DNA from: Pezizomycotina sp. ARF18
Taxonomy: Eukaryota; Ascomycota
Direction: 5' to 3'
Assembly: GCA_002224055.1 (NCBI GenBank)
Contig: AZLU01000004.1
Span: forward strand, 387,405-451,404
Length of the DNA stretch: 64,000 nucleotides
Positions 38,248-51,150 of the stretch are shown here, one piece after another (positions within the stretch are counted from its first letter, which is position 1; each line of letters opens with the position of its first letter). The position numbers and the translations under genes were made by a program. Below the pieces are notes generated by a model that saw nothing but the letters and a program-made list of their open reading frames with translations, made no database searches and had not been told where the DNA came from.

Positions 38248-41200
38248 TCTCGAAACACGGAATTGCGCTCGAGGTTAGGGTTGGCTCTGGAGGTCTACAG
38301 AATTTTAGCTCAAGGTTGTCACTATACGATTCTACCTGCCCGGCGAGCTCTATCATTGAGTAATGACACTCTCCACGTTGCTTGCATATGGTCAGAAGGC
38401 CCCGCAAGGCTGTCAGGATATATGGACCACGACTCCAGATTTTCTATTCAATGAAATTCAATAGCGGTACTCTAGATATTCCTTTGCATTGCAGGCCTAG
38501 CTTGACCAATAGATAACAATCATAGGATGGCGAACAACACTCCTTCAGTATCGCAATGTAGTATTCTGCAGACTATAATATTTTTTATGTCGGAGTTCCT
38601 TTGCGAAACTGGGTCGCAACCCTTGCGTATCTTATATCTTGGTGCAACATACTACGGTGATATCCAGTTCAACATTCTGGGGAAAAAACTACTTCATGTA
38701 GAAAAGATGTCTTTCTCTCGACCGTACCTGCATCACCGTGGCCGTGGGGGAACACGCTACCTTTGTTTTGTTTCGAAGTCCCCATCGCGTGGGATAGATT
38801 ATCGGATCATTGGCCAGGATCCTAGGACCGAAAGGTCCGATCCGAATGACGGTTAGTATTGTAAACATGGATCTTTGCATATATGAAGAAAAATAGAGAG
38901 TCCCCTTTTCTTTTTCTCTTATGAGCAAGGAACCCAATTGACTCTAGGTTAAATCTGCAACAAATCCTGTTGGGCATGTAGTCGCGTTGCAGCAGAGCTC
39001 CGCCGTTTCAGAATTTCTTTTCGGGCCTATGAATGGTGCGTTTACTTCGTGGAATTTCCACTTCACACCACTACACACTTCACCCCGGCAACATCCACAG
39101 TTGAACCACACCGTCCAAAGAAAATAGAAAAAAAAAAAAAAAAAAAAAAAATACGGAGTTGAATACCCTTTTGACAATGCCTTGCGAGCCTGTCATGCGG
39201 AGATCAAAAGGAATTGTTTTGAGCATGGAGATCCATAGCAGTTCGTGAAGTTTAATATTGTATTAACACTACCTTACTAGTGCCTTTTTTAAGTCCAAGG
39301 ATATTGTATGACAATACCTTTCTTTTTGTGCGCCTGTCTTAACCTGAAAGATAGGATAATACATATTATGAGCTGATGTGCACATGTGCTTTTTGAATCT
39401 AAATTCGCTGCTATTTACGGAGTGCTCTGTAAGTAATGTATCGCAGAGAGTCGGTATACGAGACAAGGATAGTTATCAGCGATAGAATTTACAAGTTACC
39501 TAAATAAATAAAAGAGCGAAGAGAATTCGTGCGACAAGAGCGTTGTGCTCCTAGTATTTGATAAAATCTTCGTATACTAATACGCACAGAAAACCCAGAC
39601 AGCGAAAAAAATAAAATATTATTGGCTTATAGTCACTACATATGAACTGGGCAATTCTGTACGCTGCGCTAGTAATAGCGCAATGCAATGCAATGCGAGA
39701 ACTTGCCTTACAGAATATATATAACCTTCAAATCATTTTCTGCGTATGTAAACTCTTTTATTTTAAAAAACTCCGAAGCCGAGGCAACCGCAATTATTTT
39801 CAATAAAATGCAAGTGATATCGCCAAATATCGGGGTTACAATCCAGCGAGTAATCTCAGAATATCCTCCTAAATACTAACGAACCCTGTCGGTGAATACA
39901 ACGAAGAACGGAGGTTTTCGTTCTCACGATCTGTCGCTACTTACTCACTACATCTGCCACGACACGATGCTATGCGCGGGAGCTCACATCGGAGATTTTA
40001 TGCCATCGCGGAGGACTTCTAGGACGAAAAAAAAAAAAAAAACAATTCAATATCGCGATATACGTCGCAGTTAGGCAATGCAGGTTGTCTTGCTTGTTTC
40101 GCTTGAAGGATGACTTCCCACGTATGCTTGCAGCGCCGGTTCGTAAATGGATTCTATTGACCTTGGTAGAAACGTTATACGGCAAGGAGGTAGAGCAGTC
40201 ACACGACAAGGGTGGTTTGACAACTGATTTCATATCGTTCTGAAGGGTCGTGGGATGGGCGTGGTATCTAACAATTTTGAATGCGATTCCATTGCATTAG
40301 CCAGAAGGCTAAAGTATTTTTCATGAGGATTGAACTGCCAGGGAAATCACGAGGCGGTTTCTCTTGCAGGCTAGCCTGCATCGTCTGCAAGCATAAATCG
40401 AAAGATGCCACGCTGGGGGCTTTTCTGTTGTCGCTTCTATTTTCCCCCTTATCTGACTCCTTCTCCTCCTCCAAACTCCTTTGTGCACTTGTTCCAGGAC
40501 GGACATCCCTGTTAACTAGTGCCCAGACATACCATACGGCTTCCCCACATCGTAGAGCCATGCACAAGTCTCAGCTGAAAATTGATAATGTACTCATTAT
40601 CTGCGTGCTATCCTACAGATAAATTTATATGACATGAAACTACACATATAATTGCTGGATTTGAATGGTTTTCCGAAAATTTCCGCGGACCAGCCTTGTG
40701 GTATACGTCGTATTACATCTAGGAGTTCGTCTTATTTGCAATAAAACCTTTTACATTGTGCTCACTGCCCTTTGAACTGTTTACAAAAGATAACTCCAGG
40801 ACTCTTACATTCGTTAATACTTTATTATACAAATTTTATAACCAAATAACTTTGTTTTTGCACGTCTACAGGCGAGTCAACGCACATTAATCTGTTGTAA
40901 ATTAAATCACTGATCCATGCGCTGCACGTCGGAGGTTTCTACGTCAATTACAGCTGGCGCCTTGTCATTTGTGATTTCCAACTCTATACTGACACTGATG
41001 AATTAAAAACCCGAATATTTTCATCTTTATTTTCTGTCGTCGCGCTTTGATTATCGATCTGCGCTGTACATCATCGGAGTTTTTTTTTTTTCACCAGACG
41101 TGATCGAGACTTCCAAATAGAGAGCAGAATTCCACTTGCATTACCTACGAGTCTCTTGATCGCTAGCCTATAATAAATATTCACGGGGGGCTTGAACCCA

Positions 41201-43810
41201 AAATATACAATACCACATGACCTAGTCTACATGTTTTTGTCGAAGTAAGGAGACCTTATTTAAGGTCTATCGCGATGTGATGTCTTTAGATATGTGACTG
41301 GAAGCTTTTTATTGCAATATCCGTAATGTGCAGCAACCTCTTTCATGTACATTGTTATGTATATCGTGCCGTGTGTGGTTCTTTTCCCTGAAGGAGTAGA
41401 AATGTTAGCTGAATATATACAGTAGGAGTCATATTCCAGCTCTAAAATTATAATTCAGATATCCGCTAATAGAAAGATTTCTATAACGCCGTACAGTAAC
41501 CTGACTCATTTTAAATTGCATGGAAAGTAGGTTGGGCTCGATTTTTCTCATTGAAACTCTACAGGGCCATTAAATGTAAAGCGTTATCCTTCATATATAG
41601 AGTATCATGAGGTTCTAGCTCAATATGGGTCTGTTCCCCTGGAGAAAATAGTTGGTTTTTGTTTTTTTGGGAGACTGCAAGCCCCGAGTCCTTTAAGAAC
41701 AGTATACTCGTTGACTATCTGTAGTATTACCAATCCCGAAATATGCCCCTCCAGCTGCGCTTAAATGCCCCTTGAAGGTGTATTTTTCGCCGAGGTACTG
41801 CCCAACATTATTTTACAATAAGGTCCATTTGCAACAGGGCACTGCCTCTTTAATACTTGGGGGGAGGGGGGGGGGGCGAGTGATATATATATAAGTAAAC
41901 CTTTTAGCTTAGAAAAGTTGGATACATTATCGTCCCAGATTTCTCTATGTCTCCTAGGAATGATATTATGGTGCTCTCTACCCGGACTTAATTGCTTTAC
42001 AAAGAATATTTTCCGTTTCGGAGATAAATCGTGTTCTATCCTGGCGCCCTAGTATGCTCCTTAGACATTGCTGTTGTTATTGTTGGTGCATGAGATACTG
42101 AGTCGCATGGTGCGCAGTTGCGGTGTTTTAAGTCAAACACTGGTCAATAGACCAGCCGAGAAATAAAGATAGAAAAAGGAGAGGAATACCGGTATTCCTT
42201 TTTTATAACATTTCATGTTGGAAGAGATAATTTTACTCGGTGACCGAGATAGCTAGTCTAAGAACCATGTAAAACCCGTTATCGTGCGGCTTTGAAACTT
42301 CATAATGAGGATGAGATATGTTCGTTTTTCCTACAACAGAACCAAATAACGATATGGTTCTGCTTCGTAGTGATTTTCAACACAAGTGAAGTTGTGGAAA
42401 CACTTCTATCATGGTTGAAAGAAATTCGGAACGCGACCCTAAATCATTCTTCGGGTCGATTTATCACCTAGGAGCCTGAAGCTCGAAATTATCACACGGC
42501 TAGCCGGGGCATTCTCCAATCAATTATAGCAAGTAAAATTCGTTAATCGAAGAATATCTAAGGATGCCTCCACGACTTCTGATTTTCCTATGAGAGGCGC
42601 TGCTAGCAGCTGACGCGTGAGATCTCAAATCCATTTGTTCATCGACGTTCTTAATTATATCACCACTCCGAAGCCCAGTACCAGAAAGTGATGTTTCTGA
42701 TAATTCATCCCTATAACTCTTGATTCCGAGCAGCGATGAAACTAAGTTGAGGATAGGTATCCCGTAGGCCTTTTTCATTGACTAATGAGAATATGCTGCC
42801 TTCAGTCCAGCTGTAATCCATCCCATCGTTGGTGTATAGCCATATATGCTACCGTGCTAACCCAGCTCCGGGAAGTTATGACAACGTCTCGAGAGCCTCT
42901 GAACGGCATGTATCTAAACCTCCGTCCGTGAACTATACGGTCTCTAGGGTCCTGCTCCCTCTAGAAAATCTTGATATCTTGTTTGACCTCGATTGCTTTG
43001 CACCACCTTCACCATCTAGGATAAGAACTACGGGATACTACATATGTAGAGGCTGTTGAGGGTTCGCTACTAGCGTTACGAGAGGGCATCTTCTATCAAA
43101 AGATCACCTATAGCGAGTTCTGAGTCCATCACACTTCAAGAAATAGCTCCACCTCACTGTAGCCATCTCCGCTTCCCGCCATATCACCCAATTTCCAGCT
43201 AAAATTCGCGGCTTCAACTATGGAAATATTCGACGTAGCTGCCAGAGTGTTCCATTAATACGTCAGGCAAACTTCTATAATGAGTTCGATATATGTAAAA
43301 TGTAAATCAATATAGCAACCGCCATCCCGTTTGAAAAGGTATCGGATATAGGGGAACACGTCTACAGAACATAACCACCTTCCATTTTAAGGCATCGGTA
43401 TCAAAACATCCCCCGGTGCACGCAAATACACGGTATTGGTATGAGAGCTGACTCGAAATCCTTTGTGGATCCACTACTAGTACCGACGTTGATAATGATA
43501 ACAGCGGCAGATTTTCGGATGTTCTATATCCAGAGAAGTATTCCTCTCTAAAACCCTCTGGATGTTTTGCTTAGAGACCGTTATCAAAGAAGCCGATTTA
43601 GTCCTTTGTTTGGCATATGCTTCCAACTCTCCCTAGTCTCTTCTTCTATCTTTGAGCTTTACTCATGGAGTGTAGTGTGAAACAGGTTACACTTGTGCCG
43701 ATAATACCATTACACCTGGCTTTGAAATTGCGTATCATGATGTATGTCATTACGCAGAATAGTTGGTTAACCAAGAAATGTGACTACCATGTAAAATCGC
43801 TATCAATGAT

Positions 43811-43838
43811 AAGAAGGCTTTTGCAAGAAGGCTTTTGC
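43811..43838. repeat. 14-bp perfect tandem duplication
   Basis: AAGAAGGCTTTTGC occurs twice head to tail without mismatch in a region where other repeats are strongly diverged, so the duplication is recent. Confidence 0.85.
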
Positions 43839-44390
43839 AATTTGCACGTAATATCTGAAGCGCTTGTTTCGTACCCAGCCTCTTTCCCAGCCATGCCGCT
43901 TTGGGGAAAGAGAAGATATATACTCGTCTACTATCCTCAAAGGGGTTCCCAGGGTACGTATACATAAGCGACAAGAAGTATATGTTTGGCTAGTGGATTA
44001 GCTACGTTTATTTGTATAAATTTTCTTCGGTAGTTATTTTTGATAGGTTCTTTCTGGTTTTGGGGAACAATGGAAAATGGTAGAAAATCAGCAAGAAAAG
44101 TTTTTGTATAATTATTATTCTTTGTATATATTGTAATTCCCTTGTACTACCGTCTGTCGAGAACCCTCTATACCTGGATTCCGAACTTTCTTTTTTTATC
44201 AGTTGTTTTCGTAGAAAAGATATTGAGAAACCATGTTTTCCTTTGAAACTAATAGACCATACACAAATAATGGAGATGTTTTTGATGCTTGAAGAAACCC
44301 AAATGCATATTTAACGCCGTAGATAAAAACGTATGAAACCCGCAACAATATAGAAAAATATCAACAAAAACACACCAAAATTTTAGCTCC

Positions 44391-45438
44391 TCACGAGCGG
44401 TGCTTCTTCTCCTCCTCGATCCTTTCCAACCTCCGCTCCTCCTGCGCGACCATATCCTTCCACAGATCCTCCCCCTTATAATGCTCCCGATGCACCTCCT
44501 TCCCTTCCCCTCCGCCCGTCTCCTCGCATCATGAACTTCAAACGCCGCGCTCGCAATCAAAACCAGAAGCGTGAGCCCTGCGCGTACACACGCGCCTGCA
44601 CCAGCTTCTGCGCCCTCGTAAGATACTTATCCCTCAAACATACCCCAAACTAGCAGCCATACTTCCAACCCAACTTAAACCAACAATACTGTAGCGGTTG
44701 TCGCGGCCCCACTCCATGATGCGGTCGGATGTGGTCATGTTAGCCAGCTCGCGCTGGCGTGCGAGGCGCTCGCGCTCTATGAGGGCTTGCTCGCCGGGGT
44801 GGTGCAGGGATACTTCGAAGGAGCGGGAGGCGCGGTCGGCGGCGACGATGGAGACGAAGGTACCGACTGAGGTACAATAGAACGCTTTGAGGGGCAGGGT
44901 TAGGGAGCGGAAGAAGGGGACTTTGTGTGGAAGAGCCAGGCGGAGCCGACGCCGAGAGTTAAGCCCAGGGCGCCGGCGGCGAGGCCGCCGCGGACGGTGG
45001 CGGCGTAGTGTGCTGTTGAGATATCATTGTTAGTTTTTTTTTTTTTTTTTCTTGTTGGATTTGTTGGATTGTAGTTGATATCCAATGTTGTGGGGGCTGT
45101 TTTATTGAGGGAATTCTTTGGTATGGTAGGGAAAGTACACAGCGGACAGGACGGAACGAAAAAGGAAAAACCAGCAAAACAGCAGTAGTAGCAGAGTTAA
45201 AAAAAAAAAAACCGTCCCAAAAACCAATTTTTTCGGCAATAGTGAGAGGCAATTGCAATCGCAATTGGCAGGTAAAGAGTGGGGAGGGACCCGGCGGGCG
45301 GTTATACAATGTATGCAAGCATGCACGTTGAGGAAAAGAGTGGTAAAAACATGGGAGAGTGTCGGGAGGAAAGGCAAAATATGAGACATAAGGGTATAAA
45401 AACGTACCGTCCGCTTCCTCTTTCGTCAGGACCTTCAT
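44391..45438 (-). CDS. RCF2: respiratory supercomplex factor 2 homologue (HIG1 domain)
   Basis: Rcf2-type proteins sit in the inner mitochondrial membrane and help assemble and tune cytochrome c oxidase and its supercomplex with complex III. The minus strand gives MKVLTKEEAD in exon 1, then after a 395-nt intron (45,013-45,407) AHYAATVRGGLAAGALGLTL (first membrane span with glycines), SLTLPLKAFYCTSVGTFVSI, ADRASRSFEV, RQRELANMTTSDRIMEWGRD, SIVGLSWVGSMAASLGYV and RDKYLTRAQKLVQARVYAQG, the last two being the HIG1 signature. The C-terminus is charged and ends EERRLERIEEEKKHRS. Splicing joins codons exactly. Size is near 218 residues against 224 in yeast Rcf2. Four frame changes, at 44,916-44,919, 44,636-44,638, 44,576-44,578 and 44,502-44,504, are each explained by one missing base in a run of three or four. 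Start context and exon-1 peptide are typical of the family. High confidence. Confidence 0.9.
45013..45407 (-). other. long first intron of the RCF2 homologue
   Basis: GTACGT donor after ten codons and CTCAACAG acceptor; 395 nt, several times longer than the other introns, with T-rich parts (A runs on the plus strand at 45,199 and T run at 45,037). A first intron near the start codon often carries regulatory signals in fungi; none was recognised. Confidence 0.8.
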
Positions 45439-47555
45439 GATTACGGAAGAACTTCGGGCTCGGATACACTCTCGGTGGTGGAACTGGGGGACTTTTTGCT
45501 CTTCAATCGCAAACAGCCGAGAAATCAAGCCTTTTTATCTGAAATGACGATCAATTGTGGAATGGCAGTCGAGGTTGATAGTGGATGGATGTTTCTCTTT
45601 TCTGGTCTTCTGATGCTGCAGGAACGGGTATCCAGCAGGCGGTTGTTGGATGTCTAGGGTAGCCTATGAGATGCTTTTGCGGTAGGCGATTGGATATTGT
45701 CGGTGGTGTGGAAACGGCTTGAAGGGTTTTTTCTATAGCGGAGTGTTTTTAAAATTCTATGTATGCCAAGAGGCAATAAAAATTTACTGCAAAAAAAAAA
45801 AAAAAAAAAAACTCAATATTATAGCCGAAGGGAGGTATATTGTTCGATAGTTTATGAATCGACCGAAGTCTAAAAGTCTAGAATTGAATAAGAGATCTAC
45901 CTGAAGGTTTTTTTTCCTAGGAGATATATCGGTGATGTCTTTGATACTGATGAATTTTAAACTAACAAGGTGTTTTGTGTAATGGACACGACTCGAATTA
46001 AATATCAAAGCAGAATTTTACTGACAAGATGGAAAGGATATATTTAAAAATAAAAAGGGTTCGTTGGGTCTTCTAGAAGAAGTCTAAGAAAAAAACGTGA
46101 GGAAGGAAGTGAGGTGCTTATTCCTTCCCAAGAGTCTCTGTTCGGCGAGGTGCGATGTAGCCATTGCATCATTCCGACCCGGGAACGTCGGCAGCCTTTG
46201 CCCGAGTAGTAGTGGTTGACTCGTGGTATAAAATTCAGGGAACACCCCCGCGGAGATGTCACATCCGAAAAGAAACTTCTCTTCACGAAAATGAATAGGA
46301 GAGCAATGAATTCTGATTATTTCGAACGGATATTAAATCTTGAATATTATTGCTTCCTGTCAGAACGTTATATTAGAGGCCTTAGCTTCTGGCAGAGCCG
46401 TTCGGACGCCTCCCCGATGAAACACTGAGCTCAAGTTTCATTTCGATAGACCTTTCTTCTAATCAAATTGAGAATCGAGAACTTCTTTAGTCCAGAAAGA
46501 AAAGTGGATTTGGGCAAAAGAAGGGGATCGAATGACTAAACGGAGTCCTTTTTAATCCTCCTAGAGATACCGAGACATTTCGATTGGATAAGGGACAACA
46601 CCCCCGCTCACTAATCAGTGAATTAGTTGTGATCATCAGCGGGTGTTGTTCGCGGCGCTCGCCTGTTGTGCCAAATTCAACATTAGAGTAAAAAAATCCT
46701 AATAAGGGAACTGAAAGGATCGAGAATAAAAAGTGGCGTGTTTCTGCGTGGCTTACCCGCTTACTAAACCTGCACGATCCAGACTCCACGTATCCGATGA
46801 CCGTTTCAGTAACCAAGAGATTGAAAAGCTGCTAACTTCCTGATAGCTATGAGTTGTTTTTTTTTTTTTTTTTTTTTATTCTTTGGCGTCCGCAGAGGTA
46901 GCTGAGATAAGAGTTGAAACGCACTTATTGCGAAATCACGAAAAGCGAGACGGAACGGTAGCAGGAATACGTCCCTACATTGAATTTTGCTATCATATGG
47001 TTTTTTCCTTTGGGAGCCTTTTTGGCTTAACTCCATATTGTTCTTACCAAACCGTTGGTCCGATCAATAAGAGTAGAATCCAAAGAAATGGCGCTTGGGG
47101 AGAAGGAAATGCCGCGAGAATAGAGACATATCTCATCGCAAACAATCCGAAAATAGAATGATTTCCTCCATCTTGAGAGCTTCAAAGGAGTTAAAAAAAA
47201 GTAAACGTGACAATATTCCGAAGGGTCAAAATTAAACCGCCGACCTGCTCGATATGTGCTAATTCACGGCCGGGCGGTTTTCCTCATTTTCGTTATTATC
47301 TCTGAATGGGCGAAAAAAAGATGGGAGAAAGCCATATTGTACGTGTTCGATGGTGGTACAAGGCGTTTTTGCGCAAAGTTGCGCAGGCAGGCCCACTTTC
47401 CTTTCGAAGAGCGTATCGCACTATGAGGCTGGTATAACTTCGCCCAAAAAAAAAAAAAAAAAAAAAAGCCTTTAAGCCTCCGTCGCATCTGAACGAAGAA
47501 CGATACTAGCTCGCGCAAATATATGGATCGCGCGATGCGATGCAGAAAAAACTCA

Positions 47556-47590
<35 letters not shown>
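47556..47590. repeat. (AAT)n microsatellite, about 12 copies
   Basis: Uninterrupted AAT/ATA/TAA trinucleotide run between ACTCA and AAAGAG flanks. Confidence 0.93.
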
Positions 47591-47593
<3 letters not shown>

Positions 47594-49067
47594 GAGTTTG
47601 GGCACTCTAGAGATAGTGGCTGTTATACAGGGTTTGCTGTTCGAAGAGCCCAAATGGGTATCACGATGCTGGATTTGTCGAACAATTATTCCCAAAAGGT
47701 TTTGGGGAAGGACTCTCGGTTTAAGGCCTTGAAAACTAATATCACGTCGACGGAGGTGAAAAACCACACCATGATCCATCTCCACTCTCGAATTAATATC
47801 CGAGGAAAATTGGATCTTGGTTGTGATACACGCACATCGGCATTCTCAAGCAAGCGAAAAAAAAGTGCCCCTATCCCAAAGTCAGGTAAAAGTTCCCCAG
47901 AAATAATCTCCCCAGATGACAGGGAGGAAACGAAGTTGTCGGAACTTCAGGTCGACGTCTGGAGAGTCAGAAAGGTCTCTAGAACAGTCGGAACTCCCCT
48001 TGTGAAAAAGGAGTCTAATGTAGCTAAGGCCATACCGCGTCGTTAGATGGTTGGACCTGCTGTAAATATATCCAAATGGGGATTACCTGGAGAAGGGAAG
48101 GAAAAAATTCTCATGAAAGATATTTATGTTCTTCGCTTGGCCTGTTCGATTCGAGGTCTCCTTTTTGTTTTGGGGGGTCCATGGCAAAAAAAAAGAAGCG
48201 GAAATTCCACGGTTTCCCTGCGCCCTGCTTGCGGTGATACAACCGAGCCGCAAGCCCGTTCGGATAAAAGTACTTGGGAATTATAGAAAGTAATGTATTA
48301 TTGATGGGTGACATTTTTTTCCCTTCCAACAGGAGAGATGGATACGTTGTCTCAGATATATCGATATCCCGTATTGTAGATAAGATCTGATTCATAATGA
48401 TCGGCGGGGACTTTGAAAAAAGAGGAGCAAAGATATCTTGCTCCGCGAGGTAAACGGACGCGGATCTGGCTATTCGAGACGACCCTGATGCCACACTTTC
48501 ATGAAACGGCGACATTTTGACATCCCGGTGGAAAGAAAGCTTTGGGTTGACTCGGTATGCCGTTAGACCGTAAATAGCCCGACAGCGGTCTTCGGCTTTA
48601 TAATTCGGGAATGGAAAAGGGAAAAGCTTTCCATCTTCACACAACCACCACTCAGTAAGAACGGAAGGAAAAAAAAAAAGTGAAACTGGCAATGTCACTC
48701 AGTCGCCTAAATGTACCTTTAGGGTGAGCTGAGAGCTCCAACGACGATGGTATATGTGGAGGAAATGATTTAAAAGAAGTGCAATTCAAGGGCCAGATGG
48801 AAGATTAAACCCCACTCAAAAAAACGCCGTGCATCTCGTCGCTGCCCGTTGAGAATGCATAATGATTTTTTTTTCTTTTTCTCGCGTTTAAAAAAAAAAT
48901 ACGTAAAATTATTATCATGGTCTCGTATGCTTTCATTTCTCCTGATTATTAAAGAGCGCAAAAAAAGGAGACGTAGATATAATTGGTGGTGTAAAATGCA
49001 CTCAAGCAGGATATTCCATTTCTTCGGAGTAAGATGTTAAATGACGTGAACTTCAGTTCCTGCATAC

Positions 49068-49151
49068 TTTTTTTTTTTTTTTTTTTTTTTTTTTGGTGCA
49101 TGATTCCTCCCATCAGAGAGTACATAAAATCGATACATCACGAAACTCTTC

Positions 49152-49180
<29 letters not shown>
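49068..49180. repeat. opposed T27 and A29 tracts around a 57-nt spacer
   Basis: T27 at 49,068-49,094 and A29 at 49,152-49,180 could pair as a long A-T hairpin on one strand. The 57-nt spacer has no recognised content. Confidence 0.85.
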
Positions 49181-49182
<2 letters not shown>

Positions 49183-50049
49183 CACCAACCTGCCAAGGGA
49201 CTTTCGTGTTTCCGTGGGGTAATAATGCATTTGGCTGCCATTCGCTGGACCGCAAGAGATTAAGGGAAAAGGGACTGCCAAATCAGATTGAGATAGAGCA
49301 TCCGCTTGACCAGCTATGATGTGAGATTTTGAACGTTACCAACGAAAAAGAACCCGGAGAATCGTGATAAAATAAAAATGCTGAGTCGAACGTGTTGATT
49401 TTAGCTCCCGAAGGCACTTGAGCGAGATCCTAGCAGCTGCAAGCATATAGGCACCCTAGTTTCTTGTGGCCCAAGCGCCTTTCCGCCGGAGTGCATGGGG
49501 GCCACGACGTCAACCAGTGACTTCTTCCAGCAGGCTCGAGAACCCCTTTCTAGACCCGTTATAGAGAATTGACTAGCCTTGGAAAGCTTGGATTGACATT
49601 GAAGCGCCTTGCATGTATGGCATGAGGTTGGATCAAAAAGCAAGGAAAAAGGAAAAAGATCAGACTGGAAAAACGCCGTTTGAGGAGGCAAAAAGAGTAT
49701 AGGACAAAGGAAAGAAAAGAGAAAGCGAAAGCGAAAAGAATAAGAAAAAAAGCGAGAGATATACACATTTAATTATTAAGTGGATCCCTCCAACAGCCTA
49801 CGTGCTGGTGATAATCTGTTGTATACATGCGTGAATAAAAGTAGCAGGAATAGAGGTTGAAAATATATTCATTCGCTCATAAGTTGGTGGTTTAAGAAGA
49901 AAAAATAAAAAAAAAAAAAAAAAAATAAATAAATAAATATTTTCTTTTTCTTTATTTTATTTTTCGTCATGAATTGCCTAAAAAAATGAATTATCGAAAT
50001 TAATTATTTTATTTTCTTTTTAATATATATATATTTTATCCTTGGCAAT

Positions 50050-51150
50050 TAAAAAAAATATCGTACCAGTATCTACCTCAATAGCGCGTACCAACTATCA
50101 CCAACAATCTTCAACACCATATACAAACAATATCATTCCCTTCATATACCCTCCTCCTTCGACCCGTCGATAGAGGATATCTCTTTTCCATCTCGCCACT
50201 TACAACATCTCTTCATCTTTCAAGAACCTGTTCAGCTCTGGTACTCGAAGCTGTATCTCGATACTGCGATACCTATTCCAGCTTCCGGCAACAACTCGCA
50301 CCTCAGGAAGTAAAAAGGCAGTGGAGATCTGAGCCAAAGATTTATCACGAGAGGGCCGATTCCTCACGGGCCGAGATCCAAAGGTACTTCTTCTAGCTTG
50401 ACAGGTACGCTGTTTTCGTCATTTCCAAACGCTTCCAGGCCTTTTTACACCTCTACTCAATTTTTTTTTTTTTTTTTTTTTTCAATCTTTCCTTTTTATT
50501 CTTTCTCTAGCTGGCGTGAGTTGGCAACACTACCTAGTACCTACTAGCTCAGCCTTCAAAAGGAGGAACAGAAAGTTGAGGTCCTTGAACCAGGCGTCTC
50601 CACTTTCTTGTTCCTTTTGGCTGTGGGTGTTGTTATTATTCGTTCCCCACTTTTTTTATTTTTTTTTGTTATCTAGAGGTTTCTTTCCTTTTTCCTCCGT
50701 CTTTCCCTCCCCCTCCCGTTTTCAAGCTACAACAGCATGTCCTTTTTCCCTTTTTCGCCATAGAAAGACGAGGAACATTTGACACCACCTTTTCTGTTCC
50801 TGTTCAATTGCTCGTCTTTTTTTTTTTTTTCTAAACCTTTTACTTAAGAACCCTCGTACCTGAAACAGGCTAGTACCTACATGGCTTTTGCTTGCGCACA
50901 TATTGGTGGTACCTGCTTTGGAGAGGGGAGAAAGAGGTACAAGGTCGGACATCCAACGCCATTTTCTCGTACTTTTGTCGTGTTTTTTTCTTTATTCCTT
51001 GTTTTCTTTACTTTTATTATTTTATTTCTATTTTAAATTTTATTGAACTCCCCCTCCACCTGAAGCCATTTGCGAAGAAAATATATACTTTTATCTCACT
51101 TCCGCCTCGTTTTTGTATAGATGTATATTGATTGAACGTATGTAATTTTC
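50050..51150 (+). promoter_or_regulatory. leader-like C/T-rich stretch without an attached coding region
   Basis: From 50,090 the plus strand is full of CAAC, CATC and TTCC runs with few G, as in fungal promoters and leaders, and resembles the region before the PFK-2/FBPase-2 gene. No coding region follows within 2 kb. It may be the leader of a non-coding transcript or a distant leader of the 53.4-kb coding-like stretch. Inference only. Confidence 0.25.

Larger units (their letters stand above)
36367..44390. other. gene-free region, eroded DNA
   Basis: Eight kb without a recognisable gene. 36.4-37.6 kb still has homopolymers like gene flanks (T and A runs near 36,500, 36,905, 37,532). From about 37.7 kb the DNA resembles the eroded block at 17-27 kb, with few homopolymers (39,128 A23 and 40,027 A15 are exceptions) and only short chance frames. 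A G-rich run lies at 41,860-41,877 followed by (TA)-rich sequence. I see no intact coding region here. Confidence 0.5.

Noticed and set aside
44959-45528. Minus-strand open frame of 189 codons at the RCF2 start
   Set aside because: It runs through the first intron of the RCF2 homologue in a different frame; only the splice-joined reading matches the family.
47264-47785. Minus-strand open frame of 173 codons
   Set aside because: It is held open by poly-A and AAT tracts read as Phe and Leu runs; no domain.
47654-48046. Plus-strand open frame of 130 codons
   Set aside because: No recognisable domain, no leader, and no continuation in neighbouring frames as seen in the real broken genes. It could still be a species-specific gene, but the support is too weak.
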